From Podocnemis expansa (Eukaryota; Chordata; Testudines; Podocnemididae), in contig ML681964.1 in the NCBI GenBank assembly GCA_007922195.1, positions 4,703,858-4,767,857 on the forward strand: DNA of 64,000 nt, in the 5' to 3' direction. The notes under the pieces are model-generated. The model worked only from the letters and a program-made list of their open reading frames with translations, was not told where the DNA came from and did no database searches. The translations under genes and the position numbers were made by a program. This document shows positions 50,601 to 53,713 of the stretch, piece after piece. The number at the start of each line of letters is the position of its first letter. Position 1 is the stretch's first letter.

Positions 50601-52457
50601 GTCTGAGCAGAGGTTAAACATTTGTCTGTTCTTCTTTAAGCACACACTTGGGGTACACAGGAGTTAAAGTATAAATTGGTGGGCCCCAGAACCCTCCTAA
50701 ATTGGTGGGCCACCCTTGTGCTGCTGCGGGATCCCTCATGTGCTCCAGCTCCTGACCCCCACACGCCTGCCCCCCACTCCAGCTCCTGCCCTCCACACCA
50801 ACCCCCTCCTTAGTTGGCAACCACGGGGAGGGGCATCAGCCCAGCCTGAGGCTTCAGCCCAGAGCCTGGTCTCACTGAGCATGCTCAGAGGCTCTGAGCG
50901 TGCTCAGTGAGACCAGGGTAGGGTGTTGAGTGTTGAGAACTCCCTGCCCTGTCCAAAGCAGCAGAATGCCATTCCGGGGCCAGCTATTTTGGGGGTCTCA
51001 GCATTCTGGCCCCTAAAAATAGAAAATGGAGCCAGAATGCTGCGTTCTGTACTCACCATTGAAAAACAGCAGGCCCTGGAATGCATTGTTCTGGCTCCAT
51101 TTTCTATTTTTAGGGTCCCCGGAACACCAAGCCCCTAAAAATAGTGGGCTCTAGAACAGCATTCTGCTGTATTCCGGCCTACTTTAACCCCTTTAACAGA
51201 TCCTTTGTTTGGCACCCTTCTTTTAGAGGTGGCACTTCACAGTCCAGATGCATAGGCACAGAAACTTGCCAGCCTCTCCCATGCTTCCATAGTGTCTGCT
51301 AGCCAGAGTTTCACTGAAGCTGTGAACTGTACAGTTTAATGTTTCCCTCTTCAGCCACAATGTGACAGTGGAAGCAGGTAACATCGTCACTCTTCATTCA
51401 CAGAACATATACAGGTTTAAGGAAAAATAAAAGTACCTGCATTCAAATTTCTGCCTCAGTTTTCTCACCACTTTGAGAGCCCGTTCGTTGGTCAGTGTCT
51501 CCTACGGAGCCCAAGAGCCTTCCTTTGTTCTCTTGCTGCACAGTTTGCCTTCTGGTGCTTGTTGCTTATAAAAAGGCCATTGAAATGGTGCTTTCTTTTA
51601 TAAAGTTCCAGTTCTCTTTGCTAAATGATCACTCTGAGGTGCCTGAAGTTTCTTATCAGGTAACCTGTTGCGTAATTATGGCCTAACTGACTATTATGGA
51701 TGTTCACAAGGGCTTTCATTTGAATAAATGACCATTTAGGTGAACAATTTCTGATTGTTCTCCATTGTTAGTTCTCTGCTCTCCAGACATCTCCTCTAAT
51801 TCCAGTCCAATATGGAGGTTAAAAAGGAAAAGTGCAGACATAATGAAGTTTTACAGTCAAGATAGTGTTCACAAAACTAAATGGAGTTTTCAGATTGATA
51901 TAGATAAATTCAGACATGTACTGATTCTTCAAAACTATCTAAGTGATGTACACTGATTTTATGATGCATGTTTTTCGTTCAGTGCTCCTCCACCTCTTCC
52001 AAAAGTTTTTCTCACTTCCATATAAGTAACAAAACTGAGAGTCCTTCAGTCCTTTATTAAATTATATAGATATTATTGTTTGGTATGCATTTTATCAGCA
52101 ATACATTTGAATAGCGAAACACATTCTAATAGGGCATATGCTTATTACTTAAAGTTCATGAGAGTCTTACTATGGCAATATTGGAATGCGAGAACAGAAT
52201 GACATGCAAGTTTTTATTTGTTGGTTTGCTGGCTTCTACTGTGTGTCATTATAAATGTATCCATATATAAAAATCTCACAAACTTTGGATTCTGCATGCT
52301 AAAGTTTGGAAGTGTGTAGCTTAATCTTTTTGTCAGGTTTTGGAGGCCATAAATCTTTGTCTCTGCTTTTAACAGCCCTGAGAAACCAGAAAGTGTGAAA
52401 ATAAATGTGGAGGATACACCTACAATGAAGTATGTGGATGCTGAAACATCATTATAG
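3148..52457 (+). CDS. SLC4A7: SLC4A7 (NBCn1) electroneutral Na+/HCO3- cotransporter, 3' 20 coding exons (5' end outside window)
   Basis: This plasma-membrane carrier imports Na+ with HCO3- and raises cell pH. The exons are 3148-3504, 12507-12622, 14090-14247, 15519-15606, 17203-17349, 18610-18713, 20343-20517, 22935-23068, 24058-24303, 29830-29935, 34510-34671, 35662-35775, 40048-40209, 41303-41554, 44090-44158, 44709-44882, 45303-45434, 46365-46465, 48746-48853 and 52376-52457. All acceptors are AG. Seventeen donors are GT (including 48854) minus the terminal exon, and three are GC. Joined, they total 2987 nt without a stop. The Ser/Pro-rich cassette beginning [13 protein letters not shown] and the end YVDAETSL separate SLC4A7 from its close relatives SLC4A8 and SLC4A10. 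The start codon, the 5' exons and the 13-residue N-terminal cassette known in mammals are not in the window. Confidence 0.97.
4552..4606 (+). repeat. G-run cluster (potential quadruplex)
   Basis: Runs of 17 G (4552-4568) and 14 G (4593-4606), with ggg, gggg and ggg runs between. The sense strand could fold into G-quadruplexes. Run lengths this long may also be sequencing artefacts. Confidence 0.85.
5765..5902 (+). repeat. Palindromic repeat family, copy 1 (right half)
   Basis: Contains 'cacaaaagctcatgtgataa', 'agtgtcacaggactccttg' and 'ctagattaacatggctaccc', the right-hand consensus of a dispersed family seen five times in this window and, as I recall, common in turtle and crocodilian DNA. 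Edges approximate. Confidence 0.7.
5980..7620 (-). mobile_element. CR1 LINE relic (3' part, minus strand)
   Basis: The left edge (agaacataagagtgactaaa) is the reverse complement of the well-known 3' end of a turtle/crocodilian CR1 subfamily. It is followed by the typical run through 'ctgggtcaaaccaacagtcc' and 'aatagccattgatgg'-like sequence. Farther right, 'gaatgccatctagtcctggt' is typical of the more internal CR1 region. No open frame survives. The right edge is approximate. Confidence 0.75.
8096..8322. repeat. Palindromic repeat family, copy 2 (both halves)
   Basis: The most complete copy. The left arm 'gagacaccttgaagactaac' through 'aagcttttgtgggctccaac' is the reverse complement of the right arm 'gttagagcgcacaaaagctg' through 'gttagtctttaaggtgccac', with a loop of about 40 bases. 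The right tail adds 'cagactaacatggccactcc'. Non-coding. Confidence 0.75.
9690..9790 (+). mobile_element. CR1 LINE 3' end (plus strand)
   Basis: Reads 'ggcattggccattgttgg' then 'gggctagatggaccattggt' and 'ttgacccagtatcgccattc', the 3' end of the same CR1 subfamily found inverted at 5980. Only the terminal ~100 bases are recognisable. Confidence 0.7.
11604..11738 (+). repeat. Palindromic repeat family, copy 3 (right half)
   Basis: Reads 'gcatctgataaagtggtttg', 'cccacaaaagcttatgctta', 'gatgccacaggactctcgtt' and then 'ccaacacagctgcccccct'. Only the right half is present. Confidence 0.7.
11957..12050 (+). repeat. (TTTC)n microsatellite
   Basis: About 23 tetranucleotide units with two interruptions (ttcc) near 12008 and 12016. 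It lies in the long intron before the linker exon. Confidence 0.95.
12507..12622 (+). CDS. SLC4A7: SLC4A7 exon: cytoplasmic linker ([10 protein letters not shown]...STVDFSK)
   Basis: This 116-nt exon encodes 38 residues that begin [13 protein letters not shown], pass through a Gly/Ser-rich stretch and end STVDFSK. It lies in the linker just before the conserved VDMNFMRK segment. It enters at codon position 2 and ends in phase 0, so skipping it alone would shift the frame; it should be constitutive unless other sites are used. The donor is AAG then gtaaat at 12623. A stronger-looking donor five bases upstream (gtaagg at 12618) is rejected because it would give a TGA stop at the next junction. 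Confidence 0.93.
12623..14089 (+). other. SLC4A7: SLC4A7 intron
   Basis: About 1.5 kb of AT-rich DNA. The open frames seen here (around 12835-13196) show no known domain and no coding-like composition. No repeat recognised. Confidence 0.8.
14090..14247 (+). CDS. SLC4A7: SLC4A7 exon: N-terminal domain core ([21 protein letters not shown])
   Basis: A 158-nt exon of 52 codons plus two bases. It encodes the conserved dimer-forming part of the band-3 cytoplasmic domain, with [18 protein letters not shown] followed by [10 protein letters not shown]. The arginine codon is split over the junction. Acceptor gatag at 14085-14089, donor gtaaag at 14248. The protein matches the SLC4A7/8/10 group almost residue for residue. 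Confidence 0.95.
14248..15518 (+). other. SLC4A7: SLC4A7 intron
   Basis: About 1.3 kb. The only structure noticed is a short GGT/TTG repeat near 15254-15278. Confidence 0.8.
15519..15606 (+). CDS. SLC4A7: SLC4A7 exon: [22 protein letters not shown] donor
   Basis: An 88-nt exon that completes the split arginine and encodes [14 protein letters not shown] and [15 protein letters not shown], part of the folded cytoplasmic domain. It ends in phase 0. The donor is GC with an otherwise perfect consensus (gcaagt at 15607-15612), joining to VFHDVAYK. The only nearby GT, at 15611, would add four bases and break the frame. The last residue reads Asp where relatives usually carry Glu, and the last exonic base is T, unusual at a GC donor. 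Confidence 0.94.
15607..17202 (+). other. SLC4A7: SLC4A7 intron with GC donor
   Basis: About 1.6 kb running from the gcaagt donor to an acceptor that follows a T-run at 17183-17193. No gene or repeat recognised. Confidence 0.82.
17203..17349 (+). CDS. SLC4A7: SLC4A7 exon: [16 protein letters not shown] / [19 protein letters not shown]
   Basis: A 147-nt, phase 0-0 exon of 49 codons. [19 protein letters not shown] and [20 protein letters not shown] form the end of the cytoplasmic domain shared by the sodium-coupled SLC4 carriers. It ends PPKSVPSQ. Acceptor gaag at 17199-17202, donor gtcaga at 17350. Confidence 0.96.
17350..18609 (+). other. SLC4A7: SLC4A7 intron
   Basis: About 1.3 kb. An open frame at 17843-18043 is less AT-rich than its surroundings but matches nothing I know. 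Otherwise AT-rich and featureless. Confidence 0.8.
18610..18713 (+). CDS. SLC4A7: SLC4A7 exon: variable linker to membrane domain ([12 protein letters not shown]...ELQRTG)
   Basis: A 104-nt exon, phase 0 to 2, encoding [17 protein letters not shown] and then [12 protein letters not shown]. This basic, then polar linker joins the cytoplasmic domain to the first membrane helix and is the least conserved constitutive part. Acceptor catag at 18605-18609, donor gtgggt at 18714. Confidence 0.94.
18714..20342 (+). other. SLC4A7: SLC4A7 intron
   Basis: About 1.6 kb. It contains a 104-codon minus-strand open frame (19336-19650) of unknown origin and a TTTTTG-type simple stretch near 19215-19240. No repeat family recognised. 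Confidence 0.8.
20343..20517 (+). CDS. SLC4A7: SLC4A7 exon: first transmembrane helix
   Basis: A 175-nt exon of 58 codons after a split Arg. It encodes [20 protein letters not shown], where the membrane domain starts, then the hydrophobic stretch [19 protein letters not shown] (TM1) and [10 protein letters not shown]. Acceptor tttag at 20338-20342, donor gtgagt at 20518. It is nearly identical to other vertebrate NBCn1 proteins. Confidence 0.96.
20518..22934 (+). other. SLC4A7: SLC4A7 intron
   Basis: About 2.4 kb of AT-rich DNA. An 89-codon plus-strand open frame at 21010-21279 is not recognised. No clear repeat. Confidence 0.8.
22935..23068 (+). CDS. SLC4A7: SLC4A7 exon: TM2-TM3 with the substrate-site loop
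   Basis: A 134-nt exon encoding [19 protein letters not shown], then [18 protein letters not shown]. The second segment is the family-invariant TM3 half-helix, which in SLC4 structures faces the ion site together with the TM10 half-helix. The final lysine codon is split (aa|g). Acceptor aacag at 22930-22934, donor gtaagt at 23069. Confidence 0.96.
23069..24057 (+). other. SLC4A7: SLC4A7 intron
   Basis: About 1 kb with an A-run at 23580-23593. Nothing else recognised. Confidence 0.8.
24058..24303 (+). CDS. SLC4A7: SLC4A7 exon: TM4-TM5
   Basis: A 246-nt exon encoding [16 protein letters not shown] and two hydrophobic segments, [20 protein letters not shown] and [17 protein letters not shown], then the cytoplasmic side [21 protein letters not shown]. 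Acceptor aacag at 24053-24057, donor gtaagt at 24304. Confidence 0.96.
24846..27170 (+). pseudogene. Tigger/JRK-like transposase pseudogene
   Basis: From about 24846 the plus strand encodes a degraded N-terminal helix-turn-helix ([24 protein letters not shown]) with in-frame stops. At 25089-25400 follow a CENP-B-type segment, [12 protein letters not shown], and the family signature [14 protein letters not shown]. The first catalytic Asp region ([14 protein letters not shown], near 25364) lies in a different frame. Downstream are [11 protein letters not shown], the second Asp in LLLLDNC (about 25715) and [12 protein letters not shown] poly-A/GA run (25443-25475) disrupts the middle, and the C-terminal part ([20 protein letters not shown]) resumes at 26886 after a hAT insertion. 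It cannot make a working transposase. Confidence 0.85.
26329..26877. mobile_element. hAT non-autonomous element inside the Tigger relic, perfect TSD
   Basis: The left end ctggtgtaggcaacc and right end ggttgctgacccctg are inverted with 12 of 15 matches. The 8-bp duplication gcttacag stands at 26321-26328 and 26878-26885. It is GC-rich, with a 31-base T run (26630-26660) and a C run (26487-26499). The transposase-like sequence on each side reads on when the element is removed, so it inserted later. Confidence 0.87.
27739..28265. mobile_element. hAT-like element with clear right terminus only
   Basis: The right end aaaaaggttgggaaccactg is a hAT terminal repeat. The flanking octamers gcatggct (27731-27738) and gcatagct (28266-28273) differ at one base and could be the target duplication. 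The left terminus is degenerate. Inside, a segment beginning ctggctgcaaaagggagc and containing 'gacccaggtggagtg' occurs twice (about 27816-27862 and 28036-28081). Confidence 0.55.
29230..29455. repeat. Palindromic repeat family, copy 4 (both halves)
   Basis: The left half 'gcatgagcttttgtgggaga' opposes the right half 'cttcacaaaagctcatgcga'. The right tail 'aaagtgccacacgacccctt' and 'ctagactaacacagctgtcc' matches the family. More decayed than copy 2. Confidence 0.7.
29830..29935 (+). CDS. SLC4A7: SLC4A7 exon: glycosylated large extracellular loop
   Basis: A 106-nt exon encoding the first part of the third extracellular loop: [18 protein letters not shown] and [11 protein letters not shown]. 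Three N-glycosylation sequons are visible (NET, NVS, NLT), along with two cysteines. Two further loop cysteines come from the next exon, completing the four-cysteine pattern of the family. The loop centre differs most from the mammalian protein as I recall it. Acceptor ttcag at 29825-29829, donor gtgagt at 29936. Confidence 0.95.
30147..30333. mobile_element. hAT non-autonomous element (caggggtggcc family), perfect TSD
   Basis: Starts caggggtggccaaact and ends agtttggccgtgcctg. The 8-bp duplication gtctaggc is at 30139-30146 and 30334-30341. Internal inverted copies of 'gagccaca' are typical of this family. 187 bp, no coding capacity. Confidence 0.88.
31080..31350. other. GC-rich block in AT-rich intron
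   Basis: It opens with a C run (31081-31089) and 'ggagcaatattcccagtaag', which resembles the caatgttccct element end. 'ctgccagccgcccacagctg' follows. Possibly the left part of another non-autonomous element, but I could not find a matching right end. Confidence 0.4.
31353..31500 (+). repeat. Minisatellite, about 3 units of ~45 bp
   Basis: Units contain 'gactcggaggagcggggaag', 'gactcagaggagccagggaa' and 'cttgaaggagcggggaagcc', each joined by ggggttaaggg-like spacers. The tandem structure explains the glycine/arginine-rich open frame seen here. Confidence 0.75.
32335..32420. repeat. Old interspersed repeat fragment
   Basis: 'ttgtgccaggagctgcatga' and 'acagtccctgcccctaaaag' followed by 'ctgatagtccataaataag' resemble the fragment at 50229. 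Degenerate. Confidence 0.4.
32786..33410. mobile_element. Short inverted-repeat element (caatgttccct family), interrupted
   Basis: The left arm starts caatgttccctttaagctga and the right arm ends cagcttagag plus ggaacattg. The arms are near complements over about 40 bases, and the ends match those of the element at 37275. Without the insertion it would be only about 120 bp. A flanking duplication is not clear. Confidence 0.7.
32896..33393. mobile_element. hAT non-autonomous element, perfect 8-bp TSD
   Basis: Starts cagtggttcccaacc and ends gggaaccactg, the terminal inverted repeat typical of vertebrate hAT elements. The 8-bp duplication gcttagag lies at 32888-32895 and 33394-33401. The interior is GC-rich with leucine/alanine-type spurious frames and has no transposase. 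It sits inside the inverted-repeat arm of an older element. Confidence 0.88.
34510..34671 (+). CDS. SLC4A7: SLC4A7 exon: end of loop 3 and TM6
   Basis: A 162-nt, phase 0-0 exon. It encodes [19 protein letters not shown] with the second pair of loop cysteines, then helix [19 protein letters not shown] and the basic cytoplasmic turn [12 protein letters not shown]. Acceptor tgcag at 34505-34509, donor gtaact at 34672. Confidence 0.96.
34672..35661 (+). other. SLC4A7: SLC4A7 intron
   Basis: About 1 kb. The acceptor is preceded by a T/C tract at 35643-35658. No other feature seen. Confidence 0.8.
35662..35775 (+). CDS. SLC4A7: SLC4A7 exon: TM7
   Basis: A 114-nt, phase 0-0 exon encoding [19 protein letters not shown] and [19 protein letters not shown]. 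It holds one membrane helix followed by the conserved extracellular VPSPKL segment. Acceptor ctag at 35658-35661, donor gtaaga at 35776. Confidence 0.95.
35881..38706 (-). mobile_element. CR1 LINE relic, split by a later insertion
   Basis: The left edge 'gaatcatagaaactggaagg' is the reverse complement of a CR1 3' end. The sequence continues through segments whose complement encodes reverse transcriptase remnants (for example around 36990-37030) and untranslated parts up to about 38706. Total CR1 content is about 2.3 kb. It is broken by stops and frameshifts and interrupted at 37275-37815. No functional ORF remains. Confidence 0.8.
37275..37815. mobile_element. GC-rich hAT-like non-autonomous element inside CR1
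   Basis: Inverted ends caatgttccctctaag and cttagagggaacattg bound a block far richer in G+C than its surroundings. The direct repeat TCGGCGC flanks both sides (37268-37274 and 37816-37822), consistent with a target duplication of about 8 bp. It interrupts the CR1, so it is younger. There is no coding capacity for a transposase. The exact right boundary is uncertain by a base or two. Confidence 0.75.
39070..39560 (+). pseudogene. Non-LTR retrotransposon reverse-transcriptase relic
   Basis: The frame at 39087 reads [20 protein letters not shown], where CADD stands for the catalytic YADD box of reverse transcriptase. At 39420 the plus strand reads [20 protein letters not shown] followed by EA and a stop, the usual (E)TKLRIY...LLYG.EAW block of LINE ORF2 C-terminal parts. 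Frameshifts and stops separate the pieces. The clade (RTE, L2 or CR1-like) is not clear. Confidence 0.6.
40048..40209 (+). CDS. SLC4A7: SLC4A7 exon: TM8 and cytoplasmic helix
   Basis: A 162-nt, phase 0-0 exon of 54 codons. [20 protein letters not shown] leads into helix [19 protein letters not shown], then the cytoplasmic helix [15 protein letters not shown]. The Lys-Leu-Lys stretch at the exon junction is where stilbene-type inhibitors act in some relatives (family knowledge). Acceptor ccag at 40044-40047, donor gtaata at 40210. Confidence 0.95.
40325..40951. mobile_element. hAT-like element with perfect TSD
   Basis: The octamer acatagct flanks both ends (40317-40324 and 40952-40959). The left end 'gactgcacgatacaaaaatg' and the right end 'ggtctgcagagctc' resemble the inverted 'ctgca-ggatac' termini of a hAT family in reptiles. 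Inside are several 'atccatggatgcag' type repeats. No transposase. Confidence 0.7.
40968..41075 (-). mobile_element. CR1 3' end fragment (minus strand)
   Basis: 'catagaagtagaggactgac' 'agggacctcgagatgtcttc' and 'agtctagtctcctgcactca' match the reverse complement of CR1 3' ends. A T run (41072-41079) follows. It abuts the target duplication of the hAT-like element to its left. Confidence 0.65.
41303..41554 (+). CDS. SLC4A7: SLC4A7 exon: TM9, TM10 half-helix and TM11
   Basis: A 252-nt, phase 0-0 exon of 84 codons. It reads [38 protein letters not shown], the hydrophilic loop [19 protein letters not shown], then [18 protein letters not shown]. The [15 protein letters not shown] segment is the TM10 half-helix that pairs with TM3 at the ion site. 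Acceptor tgcag at 41298-41302, donor gtaaga at 41555. Confidence 0.96.
42300..42436 (-). mobile_element. tRNA-derived SINE (minus strand)
   Basis: On the minus strand the DNA reads ccagtggttaagg (A-box-like, complement of 42421-42432), then about 27 bases later ggttcaaatctc (B-box-like, complement of 42383-42394), a tRNA-like pol III promoter. A/T-rich sequence with 'aaaatgaga' and 'tgaaaacaaatg' flanks it and resembles a stretch at 2090-2290, suggesting a longer composite repeat. Confidence 0.55.
43262..43400 (-). repeat. Palindromic repeat family, copy 5 (left half)
   Basis: Reads 'caaggagtcctgtggcactt', 'cttatttcatgagctttcat' and 'gggagaaaatcctactttat', equivalent to the left arm of copy 4, or to a minus-strand right half. 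Confidence 0.65.
44090..44158 (+). CDS. SLC4A7: SLC4A7 exon: TM12, shortest exon, GC donor
   Basis: A 69-nt, phase 0-0 exon encoding [18 protein letters not shown] and LRGIQ. The donor is GC with perfect remaining consensus (CAG then gcaagt at 44159-44164). It joins in frame to [17 protein letters not shown]; the GT at 44163 would add four bases and shift the frame. The acceptor is ctctag at 44084-44089 behind a long pyrimidine tract. Confidence 0.95.
44159..44708 (+). other. SLC4A7: SLC4A7 intron with GC donor, 550 bp
   Basis: A short GC-AG intron. No repeat or gene seen. Confidence 0.85.
44709..44882 (+). CDS. SLC4A7: SLC4A7 exon: TM13
   Basis: A 174-nt, phase 0-0 exon encoding [20 protein letters not shown] and [20 protein letters not shown], then [18 protein letters not shown]. 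It carries the conserved surface loop and a membrane helix. The first residue is Phe where the human protein has Leu, as I recall it. Acceptor atag at 44705-44708, donor gtaagt at 44883. Confidence 0.96.
44883..45302 (+). other. SLC4A7: SLC4A7 intron, 420 bp
   Basis: AT-rich, with nothing recognised beyond the splice signals. Confidence 0.85.
45303..45434 (+). CDS. SLC4A7: SLC4A7 exon: TM14 end and lysine-rich C-terminal tail
   Basis: A 132-nt, phase 0-0 exon encoding [20 protein letters not shown] and [17 protein letters not shown], then KKKKAKE. It ends the membrane domain and starts the cytoplasmic tail. LDDLMPE sits where related carriers have an acidic motif proposed to bind carbonic anhydrase II. 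Acceptor taag at 45299-45302, donor gtaagt at 45435. Confidence 0.95.
45435..46364 (+). other. SLC4A7: SLC4A7 intron
   Basis: Around 45765-45905 it carries a degenerate short interspersed repeat of the reptile type with 'gattttcacc' and 'ggatttcaccc' at inverted ends. Otherwise empty. Confidence 0.75.
46365..46465 (+). CDS. SLC4A7: SLC4A7 exon: C-terminal tail ([21 protein letters not shown])
   Basis: A 101-nt exon, phase 0 to 2, encoding [20 protein letters not shown] and then [12 protein letters not shown] with a split Ser/Arg codon (ag). It ends in the same phase as the following cassette, so it can splice either to the cassette at 48746 or directly to the last exon at 52376, giving Ser in both cases. 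Acceptor gcag at 46361-46364, donor gtatga at 46466. Confidence 0.95.
46466..48745 (+). other. SLC4A7: SLC4A7 intron before the C-terminal cassette
   Basis: A pyrimidine-rich block lies at 47760-48080 and a three-fold tandem repeat at 48209-48297. The open frames in the C-rich block have low complexity and are not credible genes. Confidence 0.8.
48209..48297 (+). repeat. Three-fold tandem repeat of a ~30-bp unit
   Basis: The core 'attaattgatttgatctaca' occurs at about 48211, 48239 and 48273 (the last with one inserted base), the third after a 'gatctagagagc' spacer. It lies 450 bp upstream of the C-terminal cassette exon. Confidence 0.85.
48746..48853 (+). CDS. SLC4A7: SLC4A7 exon: 36-codon C-terminal cassette, symmetric
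   Basis: This 108-nt exon, exactly 36 codons, starts and ends in the same phase, so it can be skipped without changing the reading frame or the PDZ tail. It encodes [20 protein letters not shown] and [16 protein letters not shown]. It corresponds to the 36-residue optional C-terminal cassette described for mammalian NBCn1. The donor gtagct at 48854 is a poor match at positions +4 to +6, which fits regulated inclusion (inference). Acceptor tttag at 48741-48745. Confidence 0.92.
50229..50345. repeat. Old interspersed repeat (SINE/LINE-tail type)
   Basis: 'accccattgtgcctggtact', 'ttccctgcccaaatagcttg' and 'cagtctaaatagaagatgag' match a common old amniote repeat pattern of the kind 'tccctgcccc-agagcttacagtctaa'. 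Related fragments lie near 32345-32420 and 3980-4000. Family name not certain. Confidence 0.45.
50658..51192. repeat. Inverted-repeat element, GGGGTTAAAGTA family (copy 1)
   Basis: The left end caggagttaaagtata and right end tactttaacccct are inverted. Inside, 'cccctaaaaatagaaaatgg' (about 51012) pairs with 'ccattttctatttttaggg' (about 51098), and a 53-bp palindrome sits at 50865-50917. No flanking duplication was found and no superfamily could be assigned; a hAT-like DNA transposon is possible. Confidence 0.6.
50865..50917. repeat. 53-bp near-perfect palindrome
   Basis: The sequence from cctggtctcactgagc to gctcagtgagaccagg is its own reverse complement apart from a base pair in each arm and the centre. 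It would form a stable hairpin in RNA of either strand. It lies inside copy 1 of the TTAAAGTA family. Confidence 0.85.
52376..52457 (+). CDS. SLC4A7: SLC4A7 last coding exon with PDZ-binding C-terminus ETSL
   Basis: An 82-nt coding part encoding [19 protein letters not shown] and YVDAETSL, then TAG at 52455-52457. The final TSL is a class I PDZ ligand; in mammals this tail binds PDZ scaffold proteins such as the NHERF group, which position the carrier at the membrane. Acceptor aacag at 52371-52375. The 3' UTR continues without interruption. Confidence 0.95.
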
Positions 52458-53707
52458 AACTGAGTCAAGAGGAAGAGCGTGTATATGTGTGTACATGTGT
52501 TTTGTATTTGTATATATCACTGTAGGATATCATACCCTGGAAGGGTGATTTTTCAATTTTTTTTTCAGAAGTATCATACATTCGATTCTGCAGTTATTAG
52601 CACTGTGGAAAACATATATGTATAATGAGATGTTCATACAAGTAAGATGGATGGCAATCTCTCTTCAAATATTTATTTTATTGGAAATTTTATTTTCACT
52701 TCTTAAATAGGAAGATTGAAATGAATGGATATTCTTTTTGGTAATCAATATGTGCATCAATGTCAAATCAGCTTTTGCTGATAATTACTGGTCCACATTA
52801 CTTAGAATGATGTTATACCTCCATATTGTCACTTCTTGTGCTACAGAATTTTGTTTTCAGTGCAGGCATTTACTTTTGGGCTTTTTTGCAGGGAAAGCAC
52901 AGAGTATTCCATAGAACAAATGTATTAACGTGCCATTACATAAACTGCATTTTTTACTTTTCTCCACTATAAGCTGATATTCTTTCTGGATTTTGTCATT
53001 CTTAGTTTATGGCTAAAAGGCCATTGCCATGAAATATGTCATGTAATCCTTAAAATATATATCATGCTTTTCCACCCCTCCCTCGCCCCCCAAAAAAGAA
53101 AATCTATTTCCCAAATCTTATTATGTTACTTAATAGCTATACGGGTGCTCTTTAAATGTAGTTTTAATCTCAAATCAGTATTTGGTATTTCTGGAAGCTC
53201 AATGTTTAAGTAATATAAAGCGGATCTATAACAGAAATAATTCACTATATATTTGGCTTAATTAATAACTATTTATTAATGCTCATTTCATTATAGTCTT
53301 GAACTCTTAGAGATGTGTTCCCTTCTCCCTGTGCATGCATAGCTTCCATTGACATGAATGGAAAACCCACATGCTCAGAGAGGCGACTGGAGTCTTTACA
53401 GCATCTCTTGTCCTCATCAGAATGTCTTTTTCTTAAATCAGGCTTAATTCTTCTTTTAATTTATCAAGTGTTTGACTAACTTACAAGCAGTTGGTTATAA
53501 TTCTGAAATAGCTTTATGATCAGTATTTTATGGATTACAAATTACTTTGGGTTTTGTGTTTACAGTTATGATCCTTTCTGTTGAAAAGGGCATATTTGGT
53601 AGCATATTAATCTTAATTTTTTTTAAAAAAAGTTTTTTATTTATTTTAATTGGTATGAATCTTAATACTGTAAAACAAATTTAAAGAAGTCAATATTTAT
53701 ATATTAA

Positions 53708-53713
53708 AATAAA
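53708..53713 (+). promoter_or_regulatory. SLC4A7: Possible proximal polyadenylation signal AATAAA
   Basis: This is an AATAAA about 1.25 kb after the stop codon, followed by a T- and G-containing stretch. Use of this site would give a transcript with a short UTR. Nothing in the sequence shows whether it is used. Confidence 0.35.

Larger units (their letters stand above)
48854..52375 (+). other. SLC4A7: SLC4A7 last intron, 3.5 kb
   Basis: It contains an old interspersed repeat (50229-50345) and an inverted-repeat element (50658-51192) that carries a 53-bp palindrome. The rest is AT-rich and featureless. Confidence 0.8.

Noticed and set aside
3148..52457. Assignment of the carrier gene to SLC4A10 or SLC4A8
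   Set aside because: The membrane exons are similar in all three, but the large Ser/Pro cassette beginning [13 protein letters not shown], the 36-codon SIDPSVVN cassette and the YVDAETSL end together fit SLC4A7.
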